Source: Billgrantia zhangzhouensis (GTDB lineage: Bacteria; Pseudomonadota; Gammaproteobacteria; Pseudomonadales; Halomonadaceae). From it: a DNA stretch of 64,000 nt. The stretch lies in the NCBI RefSeq assembly GCF_021404465.1, contig NZ_JABFTT010000013.1, positions 97,993-161,992 of the forward strand. The letters are read 5' to 3'. The notes under the pieces were generated by a model. It searched no databases and was not told the DNA's origin. It worked only from the letters and a program-made list of their open reading frames with translations. This document shows, piece after piece, positions 19,126 to 27,248 of this stretch; position 1 is the first letter of the stretch; the number at the start of each line of letters is the position of its first letter. The translations under genes were made by a program, and so were the position numbers.

Positions 19126-19495
19126 CGGGGCTGGCGTCGGTACCCGATACGGCGACAGGCTCCGCGGTGACATGAGTCAAGCTGCCGCCTTGGCGCAGCT
19201 CGGCCGCCAACTGCGGTGAGCGGGCCGCCTCGAGAGTGCGACGATCGAAGCGCAGCACGACGGGCCAGGGGCCGCTGCCGCGCGGTGTGGCATGGGTTGC
19301 TGCCAGAGTGCCCTCGGCATCCCGCAGTTGCACCTGCAATTCGGCGTCCGCGGCAGGCTCCAGCCCCGCCGGGGGCTCGACCTGAGCGGTGAGTTCGGTG
19401 AAGTCGGGGGCGCTGGCACACCCGGCCAGCGCCAGGAGAGCCAGCATACTGATCGTGAAGCGCATCCTGCCTGTAGTGGACAGACGAAAAGCCAT
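19097..19495 (-). CDS. YbaY-like lipoprotein
   Basis: 132-aa lipoprotein. The signal sequence RFTISMLALLALAGC contains a lipobox (LAGC), so the mature protein is lipid-anchored at that Cys. The following domain (PPAGLEPAADAELQVQLRD, GPWPVVLRFDRRTL) has the Pro/Asp beta-sandwich look of YbaY/'type III secretion lipoprotein chaperone' proteins. GGGAGG precedes ATG 19495; a second in-frame ATG at 19465 would give a more compact signal peptide. Function unknown. Confidence 0.7.
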   Translation of the reverse strand: MAFRLSTTGRMRFTISMLALLALAGCASAPDFTELTAQVEPPAGLEPAADAELQVQLRDAEGTLAATHATPRGSGPWPVVLRFDRRTLEAARSPQLAAELRQGGSLTHVTAEPVAVSGTDASPVSLPLAPRP

Positions 19496-19523
19496 GTCTC
19501 CTCCCTTATCCTGCGCCCGCGAG

Positions 19524-19901
19524 TCAACCGCCCGCGAGCTTGACGGTGTAGCCCTGGCGCTCGAGTTCGGCCTTGAGCGGTTCGCGATGATCTCCCTGGA
19601 TTTCGATCACCCCATCGTCACTGACCGAGCCTCCCGTGCCGCAGCGCTTCTTGAGCGACTTGGCCAGCGTCCTGAGTTCTGCCTTGGACAAGGGGAGGCC
19701 GCTGATCGTTGTCACTCCCTTGCCCTTGCGCCCGCTGGTTTCACGGCGTATGCGCACGATACCGTCGAGCGCTGCGATACGCTCCTGTTCGGCCAGTTCG
19801 GCGCAGCGGCAGTCGTCTTGTGGCTGGCGGCAACTCGGGCAGATGTCGCCATGTTCGGTGGAATAGACCAGGCCGCGCAGTTGGTCATGCAGTGAGGCCA
19901 T
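19524..19901 (-). CDS. yciH: SUI1/eIF1-family translation factor YciH
   Basis: 125-aa protein. The N-terminus has CPSCRQPQDDCRC, a small Cys cluster; the C-terminus is a SUI1 domain (VRIRRETSGRKGKGVTTISGLPL, LKKRCGTGGSVSDDGVIEIQGDHR). YciH proteins modulate start-site fidelity on ribosomes. The frame is open further upstream, but AGGAG lies 8 bases before ATG 19901 and MASLHDQLRGLVYST is the family-like start. It may form a two-gene unit with the downstream lipoprotein (28 bp gap). Confidence 0.9.
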   Translation of the reverse strand: MASLHDQLRGLVYSTEHGDICPSCRQPQDDCRCAELAEQERIAALDGIVRIRRETSGRKGKGVTTISGLPLSKAELRTLAKSLKKRCGTGGSVSDDGVIEIQGDHREPLKAELERQGYTVKLAGG

Positions 19902-20006
19902 CGAAAAAGCTCCTGGCATCGCAGGCGAGGGTAGGGCCAAATGATAACGCATCAGGCCAACGGGCCGATATGGAGGGGCCAGGCCAGTTTTTCGGACAAG
20001 TCAGGG

Positions 20007-20705
20007 CTAGCGAGCGTGCGCAACCTGCCGACTGTCCATGGCCCTAGTGTGCGCCAGATTCTCGATCACCGTGGGCAGTTGGTACATGCTGCTGATCATG
20101 ATCGCCCCTTCGGGTGTCTCTTCGGCGTCGGGGTAGCGGTTCAGGTGCACCACCGTCATGCCGGCATCCAGAGCGGCCTTGACGCCTACCAGGGCATCGT
20201 CGATGGCGATGCAGTCTTCGGCGTCGAAGCCCATCATGCTGGCGGCATGCAGGTAGAGGCGTGGGTCGGGCTTCCAGTAGTTGGCGGTGTAACCGCTATA
20301 GAGGTGCGTGCCAAAGAAGTCGGCGAAACCGATGGCCTTGAGAGAGGTGCGAATCTTGTTCTCGGGACCGTTGGATACCACGCCGCATGGGTAGTCGACC
20401 AGCGCCAGGAGCGCCTCGCGCGCCCCCGTTATCGCCAAGAGCTCGGTTTCGAGTCGACGATTCAGATTGCTGCGCATCTCGATTTCGGTTTCAGCCAGAT
20501 GCAGTGGATCGACGCTGCCGTAGCGCTCCTCGAGCGTTGCCACGATGCTGCGGAAGCGACTGCCGCGGAATTCACCGACATAATCGCTGGCCTGGAAGGG
20601 AAGCCCCAGCCGGGTCAGGCTGACTGCCATTTCGGCGGCCAGCAGAGGCTCGCTGTCGACCAGCGTGCCATCACAATCGAAAAGCAGGCATAAGGGGCGG
20701 ATCAT
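20007..20705 (-). CDS. HAD-superfamily phosphatase, YieH-like
   Basis: 232-aa haloacid-dehalogenase hydrolase. Motif I is DCDGTLVDSE (nucleophile and acid/base Asp), motif II VVSNGPENKI, the Lys of motif III in WKPDP, motif IV IDDALVG. VVSNGP and YSGYTANYWKPDP closely resemble E. coli YieH, a 6-phosphogluconate phosphatase, so a small sugar-phosphate substrate is likely. A paralogue of identical length lies at 24470-25168 on the same strand. AGGAA lies 7 bases before the ATG. Confidence 0.85.
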   Translation of the reverse strand: MIRPLCLLFDCDGTLVDSEPLLAAEMAVSLTRLGLPFQASDYVGEFRGSRFRSIVATLEERYGSVDPLHLAETEIEMRSNLNRRLETELLAITGAREALLALVDYPCGVVSNGPENKIRTSLKAIGFADFFGTHLYSGYTANYWKPDPRLYLHAASMMGFDAEDCIAIDDALVGVKAALDAGMTVVHLNRYPDAEETPEGAIMISSMYQLPTVIENLAHTRAMDSRQVAHAR

Positions 20706-20760
20706 ACCTAGATTCCTTCGCAGTCCAGGACTGTCGAGTAGTACTTACCTCTTGTATCGG

Positions 20761-20790
20761 CATGCGGGCCGTGAAGTTTAGGCCCGCATG
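20761..20790. other. Perfect inverted repeat upstream of the HAD gene
   Basis: 10-bp arms CATGCGGGCC and GGCCCGCATG separated by 10 bases, 55 bp upstream of the HAD start, followed on the plus strand by GTTTT. It could be a hairpin in the HAD 5' UTR or an operator. The rest of 20706-21050 has no gene I can support. Confidence 0.45.
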
Positions 20791-20984
20791 GTTTTGCGAA
20801 CGCTGTTTCCTAAGTATTGCGCGTAAGCGCGAGGTGTTCAAGTCACAGGTAACATTGCGTTGTCTACTGCAACGTGAGCACAAGCCTTTCCTGGTTAGCC
20901 GGTGAGTCTGCCTAGAACCGTCCCATGTGCCAGATGTCACCACGCCAGGCATGGCCATTGGTTCTTCTTCTGGCAGGTTGATAT

Positions 20985-21177
20985 ATAAAATAAGTAACTG
21001 TTTTTATGTGATTTTTAAGTAAGGCTTGGTCATGTTGGCCCGGCGCCTGCACCTCTCAGGAGGAGTAAGAGATGTCGGTGAGCAGGTAGCGCCAACCTTT
21101 CCGCTAGCTCACCGCATGATGAGCGAAGCCTCGGCTTCACAAGGAAACTCACGTTCAACACCTTTGGAGGTGCGAAC
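20985..21177 (+). promoter_or_regulatory. AT-rich promoter region and structured leader of the first acidic-protein gene
   Basis: An AT-rich stretch (about 20980-21025) interrupts the high-GC background and should hold the promoter. A mini-ORF follows: AGGAGG, then ATG 21072 encoding MSVSR and TAG at 21087. It lies inside an inverted repeat with arms GGTGAGC (21077-21083) and GCTCACC (21107-21113), plus inner TAGC/GCTA pairing. A second small hairpin (GAAGCC-TC-GGCTTC) stands near 21125-21138. The arrangement suggests 5' UTR regulation, unproven. Confidence 0.45.
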
Positions 21178-21525
21178 ATGATGTCCAAGGAATTTCTCAA
21201 GAAACTCGGCGTTGTCGGTATTACTTTCGGCCTGGCTGCTAGCCCACTGGCATTTGCCGATTTCCATGACGAAGAGGATGAGCAGGGTGCCGTGCCTCAG
21301 GAGACTGTCCCAGGTGAGGACGCTGGTGCAGGCGCTGGCGCTGGAGCCGACACCGGTATCGACGCTGGCGCTGAAACGGGCGATAGCGGCTTAGGCACTG
21401 ATGCTGATGCCGATGTGGGTGCTGGTGCTGAAGGCGACACCGGCTTCGATGCCGACGATGAGTGGGAAGAAGAGAACGAAGAGGAAGAGTGGGAAGAGGA
21501 TCAGGATGACGACCAGGATTGGTAA
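21178..21525 (+). CDS. Secreted polyacidic protein A
   Basis: 115-aa protein of no family I recognise. A signal peptide, MMSKEFLKKLGVVGITFGL then AASPLAFA, predicts cleavage before DFHDEED. The mature chain (about 88 aa) has no Lys or Arg. A low-complexity Gly/Ala/Asp/Thr middle (GAGAGAGADTGIDAG) is followed by one DEWEEENEEEEWEE unit and ends DDDQDW. Start supported by TTGGAGG 7 bases upstream. A strong terminator follows. The gene 370 bp downstream encodes a paralogue with nearly the same signal peptide. Extreme acidity suits a periplasmic or exported protein in high salt, or cation binding; both are inference. Confidence 0.85.
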   Translation: MMSKEFLKKLGVVGITFGLAASPLAFADFHDEEDEQGAVPQETVPGEDAGAGAGAGADTGIDAGAETGDSGLGTDADADVGAGAEGDTGFDADDEWEEENEEEEWEEDQDDDQDW

Positions 21526-21605
21526 ATTCTGACGCCCAAGGATGGGCAGTCGTTGTCAGGGAAGATGGCGACGTGACCTGAGGTTGATAGGATCAACCGC
21601 CTCGA

Positions 21606-21637
21606 CCCGCCCCCGGCCTTGCCGGGGGCGGGTTTCG
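21606..21637 (+). terminator. Rho-independent terminator of acidic protein A
   Basis: A perfect 12-bp GC stem (21606-21617 with 21621-21632) and 3-nt loop are followed by TTTCGTT, 80 bp after the stop. Confidence 0.85.
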
Positions 21638-21639
21638 TT

Positions 21640-21895
21640 GATAGGCAGTGCTGCCCAGGCTCAGACGAGTGGCACGGTCATATTGTGCTCATGTGACATT
21701 TTTCACCACTTTCCAGGCGCTTCCCAAGAGTGATTTTTCAAAGCCGTATGAATACAAGTTGCTGTTTTATATATGATTTAATGAAAATTTGCGCTGGGTT
21801 GGCCTGCATTTCGCTCTACCAATCATGTCGGAATCTGACCTGCGATTTCGGTAAATACATCCAGCAAGAAGTGCACACTTCATTGGAGGTACGAC
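21640..21895 (+). promoter_or_regulatory. AT-rich promoter region of acidic protein B
   Basis: No gene seen. The stretch near 21720-21800 is AT-rich and contains TGTTTTATATATGATTTA, similar to TGTTTTTATGTGATTTTT upstream of protein A (about 20998-21016), so the two promoters look related. TTGGAGG at about 21884-21890 is the ribosome site for the next gene. Confidence 0.4.
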
Positions 21896-22222
21896 ATGAT
21901 GTCCAAGGAATTCCTCAAGAAGCTCGGTGTCGTCGGCATCACTTTTGGTCTGACCGCCAGCCCGTTGGCCCTGGCCGATTTCACTGCCGAGGAAGAGGAT
22001 CAAGACGTCTATCCGGAAGAAACGTCTCCGGACGCTAACGGCAATGCTCAAGGCGGCGCCGACTTTGACACCATCGAGTACGAGAACGAAGAGGAAGAGT
22101 GGGAAACCGACGAGTGGGAAGAGGAGAACGAAGAGGAAGAGTGGGAAACCACTGACGAGTGGGAAGAAGAGAATGAAGAGGAAGAGTGGGAAGAGGAAGG
22201 TGACGCCGATCAGGATTGGTAA
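21896..22222 (+). CDS. Secreted polyacidic repeat protein B
   Basis: 108-aa paralogue of the preceding gene product. Its signal peptide (MMSKEFLKKLGVVGITFGL, then TASPLALA) differs from protein A at two of 27 residues. The mature part (about 81 aa) has no Lys, Arg or His. It contains three tandem acidic/Trp units of about 13-15 residues: YENEEEEWET, DEWEEENEEEEWETT and DEWEEENEEEEWEEEG, then ends DADQDW. The middle unit is 45 nt and near-repeated at DNA level. Trp spaced within Glu runs is unusual. Own ribosome site and terminator. No family recognised; function unknown. Confidence 0.85.
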   Translation: MMSKEFLKKLGVVGITFGLTASPLALADFTAEEEDQDVYPEETSPDANGNAQGGADFDTIEYENEEEEWETDEWEEENEEEEWETTDEWEEENEEEEWEEEGDADQDW

Positions 22223-22249
22223 TGGCCAAGGCCTTCTAGCCTTCCGCTC

Positions 22250-22283
22250 GATCGCCCCCGGCTGGCCGGGGGCGATCTTTTTT
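22250..22283 (+). terminator. Rho-independent terminator of acidic protein B
   Basis: A perfect 13-bp stem (22250-22262 with 22265-22277) is followed by six T. It also lies just past the convergent transporter gene. Confidence 0.9.
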
Positions 22284-22287
22284 CCTT

Positions 22288-23676
22288 TCACAGCCAGCCG
22301 AGCCATTCCCACCAGAGATAGTTCAGCGGCCACAGCAGCAGTACGCTGAGCAAGGCTGTGGCCAGACAGAGCCTGGTCGTCTCGCGTAGCGAGATCCGCG
22401 CAGCCAGAATCCCGACGATCAACGGTGGCGCCTGGTAGGGCAGCAGCACGGTGGAAAAACCGACCACCTGGGTCATGTAGACCGCTTCTGGGGTCCAGCC
22501 GGTGATGTTGGCAAGCCCGGGTGCCATGGGTGTGAGGATGGCAGGGATGCCGGGCAGCGTGACCAACGTGCCGAGCAGCATGGCGAGCCCGGAAAGCATG
22601 CCGAAGGCTGCGGCGTCCGTGGCCTCGTGCAGTGGTAGCACACTGAGCAGGCTACCTGCCACGCGCTCGCCCAGGCCGCTGTGAAAGGCCAGGGCACCGA
22701 GGCTGACGATACCGGCCACATAGAGAAACGAATCGAAGCTGATGGACTGCAATGGGTTCTGGCCCATCAAGCGACTGCCCGGAAACAGACACACCAGCGC
22801 CACCAGCATGCCGATCCAGGCCGGCGATATGCCGTGCCAGGCGTCGCTCATCCATAGCAGGACCGCCACCGACAGCAGGCCAGCCAGGCCGAGCTCGGGG
22901 CGGGAGAGCCGGGAAGGTGCGTCCAGAGTGGTGGTTGTCTGACGCGGTGAATGTGCCGGATAGAGCCACAACATGACGGCGATGAGCAGCAGAGTCTTGA
23001 GCAACCCCAGCACGGGAAAGTGCAGCAGCAGGTAATCGCTATAATTGGGTGGCGTGCCCAGCACTGCTTCGGCAGCCCCCATCAGCACGTTATTGGGCAC
23101 GTTGGCCGGCAGAATGGCATAGGTGGGCAGGAAGGTACCCATCATGCCGCCGAGAATCAGCCCGGTACGCCCTCGCTCGCCGGGCTCGTAGCCTAGATGG
23201 TCGGCCAGGGTCGTGAGGATCGGTACCATCAGCAGGATACGCCCCATGCCGGAGGGCATGAAGAAGGCCATCGCCAGGCCCAGCAGGATCACCCCGATCA
23301 ACGCGCGGCGGTAGGAACCTTCCAGCCACGGGCCGACACCCTGGGCCAGGCTGGTGCCGAGCCCGGTGTACTGTATCGCCGCTCCGATGATCAGACCCGA
23401 GAAGACCAGCCAGGTTGCTGCCGAGCCGAAGCCGGCGAAGACGATATCGGCCGGTGCCACACCCGCCACCGTGCACAGCGTGAAGAACACCAGCGCCGTG
23501 AGCCATTGCGGTAGCCAGCCGGTGGCCCACAGGCCGATGCACAAGCCGATGACGGCCCCTGCCCGAGCCAGCAGCGATGCGCCTGGCGTCAGCAGCAGAA
23601 ACAGCGTGACCGCGATGGTGGCGGCAAGGGAGATCCACTGACGAGGCGTGGGCAGCGACTTGGCGGCGGCAGGCAT
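22288..23676 (-). CDS. DASS-family anion transporter (SLC13-like)
   Basis: 462-aa polytopic inner-membrane protein with about 11-12 hydrophobic segments. It shows the divalent-anion:Na+ symporter pattern: an inner hairpin region PSGMGRILLMVPILTTLADHLGYEP, a central NVPNNVLMG motif and a C-terminal VGFSTVLLPYQAPPLIVG. Substrate cannot be told; dicarboxylate or sulfate-like anions are typical. Monocistronic, convergent with the acidic protein genes. Confidence 0.8.
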   Translation of the reverse strand: MPAAAKSLPTPRQWISLAATIAVTLFLLLTPGASLLARAGAVIGLCIGLWATGWLPQWLTALVFFTLCTVAGVAPADIVFAGFGSAATWLVFSGLIIGAAIQYTGLGTSLAQGVGPWLEGSYRRALIGVILLGLAMAFFMPSGMGRILLMVPILTTLADHLGYEPGERGRTGLILGGMMGTFLPTYAILPANVPNNVLMGAAEAVLGTPPNYSDYLLLHFPVLGLLKTLLLIAVMLWLYPAHSPRQTTTTLDAPSRLSRPELGLAGLLSVAVLLWMSDAWHGISPAWIGMLVALVCLFPGSRLMGQNPLQSISFDSFLYVAGIVSLGALAFHSGLGERVAGSLLSVLPLHEATDAAAFGMLSGLAMLLGTLVTLPGIPAILTPMAPGLANITGWTPEAVYMTQVVGFSTVLLPYQAPPLIVGILAARISLRETTRLCLATALLSVLLLWPLNYLWWEWLGWL

Positions 23677-23771
23677 GCAAACTCCGGGCGTAAGCGGAAT
23701 CGCAGAGTTTAGCAGGCGAAGTAATGGTGGTCAGCCGCCCGGACGCCCGCCGTGGCCCTTGCCCGGATGGC

Positions 23772-24341
23772 TCATAACTCCGCCGGCTCGGCCTGTTCCG
23801 CCGGGGCGTCCTCGTTAATTTCTCCTTCGGGCGAGATTAGGTACCAGGGGCCGCCCATGTGATCGAGACCCTGGCCCAGGGCGTCACCAGGATAGACGTC
23901 GCGAGCAAAGAAGTAGAGCGGCCAGCCGTCGTAGGTGACCTGCAGGGTGCCGTCCTCTCGCTCGATCATGCCCAGGCGGTCGCCATCGACCTGCTCACCG
24001 GCGGCCGGTGCTTCCTCGGTGGTATAAGGCGGCCAGGCGATGGCGCAGCTTTCGTCGCAGGTGCTGTGGTCACTACCCTGCTCGTCCTGCATGAATACGT
24101 AGAGGCTCTTGCCATCCTGGTTGGTCAGGTAGCGGCCGAAGGCCTTCTCCCGGGTCTCGACGCGAGCCTGATCGGTGGGTTCGTTGGTAGGTTCCAGCTG
24201 TTGCTCTGACTCCTCGGGACTCATGCCTTCCACTTGGGTGGCGTAGTCGCTCTCGGTCTCGGCGGTTTCCGGCGCGGCGAGTGCCGATGCGACGGCGAAG
24301 GCCGCTACCAGCAGGCTGCACGCGAGCGCGCTTGGCTTCAT
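23772..24341 (-). CDS. Secreted protein with YxFxxD repeats (COG4315-like)
   Basis: 189-aa exported protein with signal peptide MKPSALACSLLVAAFAVASALA. After a Glu-rich linker (about 23-65) come two copies of the Y-x-[FWY]-x-x-D motif typical of COG4315 'predicted lipoproteins': SLYVFMQDEQG and PLYFFARDVYPGD, plus a conserved CDESCAIAWPPY pair of cysteines between them. The start at 24341 has AGGAGAGG upstream; the frame is open to 24401. Function of the family is unknown. Confidence 0.8.
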   Translation of the reverse strand: MKPSALACSLLVAAFAVASALAAPETAETESDYATQVEGMSPEESEQQLEPTNEPTDQARVETREKAFGRYLTNQDGKSLYVFMQDEQGSDHSTCDESCAIAWPPYTTEEAPAAGEQVDGDRLGMIEREDGTLQVTYDGWPLYFFARDVYPGDALGQGLDHMGGPWYLISPEGEINEDAPAEQAEPAEL

Positions 24342-24469
24342 TTCGACCTCTCCTTGGCAAGGTGCTTTTTCACTGTAGGTAGCGTCTCGGCAAGGATGCA
24401 AGTCAGCGGTGGCGGGACGAACGCCGGGAGTTGGCGCTGCTACGACGTTTGGATCTCTTTATGTTTAGG

Positions 24470-25168
24470 TCACTTAATGCTGCGCTGCGGCGTGAAAGGC
24501 GCAGTCTGGGTCTGTCGTGACAGGCGCTCAATGGCGGCCGGCAGCTCGCTGGCGTGGTGAATGGCTATGGCTCCGGCAGGCGTCGCCTCTTGATCGGGGA
24601 AGCGGTTGAGATGGATCACCTGCATGCCGGCCGCCATGCCGGCCGCTACGCCCACGGCGGCGTCGTCGATTACCACGCAGCGCTCCGGTGGGTGGCCCAT
24701 GGCTTCGGCCGCCATGAGGTAAAGCGCAGGGTCCGGCTTCCAGACGCCCAGGCTGTAGGCACTGAACAGATGACTGAAGTGATGGCTGAAACCCACGCAC
24801 TCCATGGCGCAGCGGATCTTGCGCTCCGGGCCGTTGGAAACCACCGCGCGAGGATGGCTGCGCAGTGCCGCCAGGGCGTCGGCCATGCCGGCGATCGGCA
24901 TCAGTTGCTTGCGCATGCGTGCTTCCATCAGCGCACGCATCTCGTCCTCCATGGCCTGGCGCTGTGTGTCGCCCAGCGCACGATGGCGATGCTCCAGCTC
25001 GAGCACAATGGTCAGGAAGCGAACGCCACGGAACTCCTCCATGTACTGCGCGGCCGCGAAGGGCAGGCCATGGCGGGGCAGGACCTCGGCCATGACCTCG
25101 GCGAGCAGGATCTCGCTGTCGACCAGGGTGCCGTCGGAGTCGAAGAGCAGGCAGAGCGGTGATGGCAT
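24470..25168 (-). CDS. HAD-superfamily phosphatase, YieH-like (second copy)
   Basis: 232-aa paralogue of the product of 20007-20705. Motifs are DSDGTLVDSE, VVSNGPERKI, VWKPDP and IDDAAVG. The first motif has Ser in place of Cys beside the nucleophile Asp; catalytic residues are intact. The C-terminal HLNRFPDQEATPAGAIAI matches the other copy. It starts 38 bp after the 2-ketoacid reductase gene on the same strand and may belong to that operon. As YieH acts on 6-phosphogluconate, the product of that pathway, a link is plausible but unproven. Confidence 0.85.
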   Translation of the reverse strand: MPSPLCLLFDSDGTLVDSEILLAEVMAEVLPRHGLPFAAAQYMEEFRGVRFLTIVLELEHRHRALGDTQRQAMEDEMRALMEARMRKQLMPIAGMADALAALRSHPRAVVSNGPERKIRCAMECVGFSHHFSHLFSAYSLGVWKPDPALYLMAAEAMGHPPERCVVIDDAAVGVAAGMAAGMQVIHLNRFPDQEATPAGAIAIHHASELPAAIERLSRQTQTAPFTPQRSIK

Positions 25169-25206
25169 GTAGGTTCCTCGCGGTGAGAGTGAGATGTCGA
25201 TAATGC

Positions 25207-26199
25207 TTAAGGTGAAGTGGTGCGCTGGAGGAAGGCCTCCTCATTGACCAGACTGATGGGACGCTTGCCTTCGAGAGCGAGTGTAATGTTGTCCACCGCA
25301 CGCTGGGTCATGGCCTCACGGGTCTCGTGGGTCGCCGAACCGATATGGGGCAGGGCCACCACGTTGGCCATGTACGGCAGCGGCGATTCCGGCGACAGCG
25401 GTTCCTGCTCGAAGACGTCGAGCCCGGCAGCACGGATCTCGCCGCTTTCCAGCGCGCCGACCAGTGCCGCCTCGTCGACTACCTTGCCGCGGGAGACGTT
25501 GACGAAGATCGCCGAGGGCTTCATCAGGCCGAACTCGCGTCTGCCGATCAGGTGGGTCGTCTCTGCCGAGAGCGGCACGGTCACGCAGACGAAGTCGCTC
25601 TGTGCCAGCAGCGCTTCCAACTCGCAGCGAGTGGCACCTAGCTCCCGTTCCAGTTCTGGCTTGGGCGAGGCATTCGAATAGAGCACCTGCATGCCGAAGC
25701 CTAGCGCACCGCGGCGGGCTATAGCGGCACCGATGCGGCCGAAGCCGATCATACCCAGTGTCTTGCCGTGTACGTCGCTGCCGAAGTGGGCCTCGCCGAT
25801 GCTCTGACGCCAATCGCCGCGCTTGACGAATTCGGCCAGCTCGATGGCGCGCCTGGCCGTGGCCATGATCAGCAGGAAGCCGGTATCGGCGGTGGTCTCG
25901 GTGAGTACGTCGGGGGTGTTGCACAGCAGGATGCCGCGGCGAGTCAGTTCCTCGACAGGGTAGTTGTCGTAACCCACCGAAATGCTGGCAATGGCCTCCA
26001 ACTGCGGGGCTGCATCGAGCAGCTCGGGCGTAATGAGCAGGCTAGAACCGACGATGCCATGGGCCTCGCTCAGCGCTTCGCGAAAGTCAGGATCGTTGGT
26101 GTCCTTCAGGGCTTCGAAATAGTCGACATGAAAACGTTGCCCGAGCTGATCGAGATGCTTTGGCTTGAGGCGGCTGTAGGCGACGATGCGTTTTGTCAT
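25207..26199 (-). CDS. D-2-hydroxyacid dehydrogenase, GhrB/TkrA/KguD-like
   Basis: 330-aa NAD(P)-dependent reductase. The Rossmann loop is GFGRIG (152-157) and the catalytic residues are Arg237 (NVSRGK), Glu266 (EQEP) and His285 (LPHIGS). The family reduces glyoxylate, hydroxypyruvate or 2-ketogluconate and its 6-phosphate. The upstream neighbours are a PfkB sugar kinase (44 bp away) and a LacI regulator, so 2-keto-6-phosphogluconate reduction is my preferred role. ATG 26199 is the family start; the frame is open well beyond it. Confidence 0.85.
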   Translation of the reverse strand: MTKRIVAYSRLKPKHLDQLGQRFHVDYFEALKDTNDPDFREALSEAHGIVGSSLLITPELLDAAPQLEAIASISVGYDNYPVEELTRRGILLCNTPDVLTETTADTGFLLIMATARRAIELAEFVKRGDWRQSIGEAHFGSDVHGKTLGMIGFGRIGAAIARRGALGFGMQVLYSNASPKPELERELGATRCELEALLAQSDFVCVTVPLSAETTHLIGRREFGLMKPSAIFVNVSRGKVVDEAALVGALESGEIRAAGLDVFEQEPLSPESPLPYMANVVALPHIGSATHETREAMTQRAVDNITLALEGKRPISLVNEEAFLQRTTSP

Positions 26200-26243
26200 T
26201 GTCTCGCTCCGTTGTTGAGTCAGGCCGTCGTTGGGTCTGGCCA

Positions 26244-27227
26244 TCACGCCAAGTCTGGCAGATGACGCTCGAGCTCGGTCAGGTGCGTGCGGCTCGGTAG
26301 GCCTTCCATGTCGCTCTGCACCTGTACGGCCTGGGCGCCGATCAGATTGCCGCGACGGGCGGCGGCCTGCGGCGAGCGGCCATCGAGCAGGGCGCTGATC
26401 ACGCCCACGGCGAAGCCGTCTCCGGCGCCCACGGTATCCACCACACGCTCGACCGGGAATCCTGCGAGCGTGGCTTCTGCCTCGTGGCCTTCCAGCATGC
26501 CACGGTAGTAGGCCCCCTCGGGACCGAGCTTGAGGAACACGGCTTTGGCGCCACGTTCGAGATAGAAGGCGGCGATGTCGCGGGGTGTGTCGAGTCCGGT
26601 CAGCAGGCGACCCTCGGCCAGACCCGGCAGCACCCAGTCGGCCTTTGCCGCCAGCACGTTCAGCGCTTCGCGCATTGCGCTCTCGCTGGGCCACAGGCTA
26701 GGGCGCAGGTTGGGGTCGAAGGAAATACTCGCGCCCTGCGTCCGGGCGTTCTCGAACATGTCCAGGGTCAGCTCGCGGCAGCTGTCGGAGAGCGCCGGGG
26801 GGATGCCGGTGGCGTGCAAATGACGGGCGGCGGCGAAGTCCACCTGGGCGGCATCTTCAGGCGATAGGTGGCTGGCCGCACTGCCACGGCGGAAGTACTC
26901 CACCCGAGGATCGGCGCCGCCCTCGGCGCGCTCCTTGAAGACCAGGCCCGTGGCGTGGTCGGGATCCGTGGTCAGATAGCGGCAGTCGAGCCCCTCGGCT
27001 TCGAGCGTTGTGTGGATATAGCGGCCGAAGCCATCGTTGCCGACGCGGCTGAGCCAGCCGACCCGGAAGCCGAGCCGGGCCAGGCCGATGGCGACGTTGG
27101 TGTCGGCTCCGGCGATGCCGCGGCTAAAGCATTCCACTTCCTCCATCGCGCCGGGATGTTCGGCCACGAATAGCGCCATGGCTTCGCCGAAGGCGAGGAT
27201 TTCCGGGGGCAGTGTCGCGTCGTTCAT
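26244..27227 (-). CDS. PfkB-family sugar kinase (KdgK/KguK-like)
   Basis: 327-aa carbohydrate kinase. The N-terminal substrate side is FGEAMALFVAE and GADTNVAIGLARLG; the ATP/anion-hole motif is VDTVGAGDGFAVGV, with the catalytic Asp in GAGD. It resembles 2-keto-3-deoxygluconate kinase and 2-ketogluconate kinase. Position between a LacI regulator and a 2-ketoacid reductase favours 2-ketogluconate kinase, but KdgK cannot be excluded. Gap to the regulator gene is 21 bp. Confidence 0.8.
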   Translation of the reverse strand: MNDATLPPEILAFGEAMALFVAEHPGAMEEVECFSRGIAGADTNVAIGLARLGFRVGWLSRVGNDGFGRYIHTTLEAEGLDCRYLTTDPDHATGLVFKERAEGGADPRVEYFRRGSAASHLSPEDAAQVDFAAARHLHATGIPPALSDSCRELTLDMFENARTQGASISFDPNLRPSLWPSESAMREALNVLAAKADWVLPGLAEGRLLTGLDTPRDIAAFYLERGAKAVFLKLGPEGAYYRGMLEGHEAEATLAGFPVERVVDTVGAGDGFAVGVISALLDGRSPQAAARRGNLIGAQAVQVQSDMEGLPSRTHLTELERHLPDLA

Positions 27228-27248
27228 GGCGTCTTCCTGTGTTGTCGG

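Noticed and set aside
20671..20958. Minus-strand open frame of 95 codons upstream of the HAD gene
   Set aside because: It overlaps the HAD start, has no ribosome site, and its translation is low in coding character.
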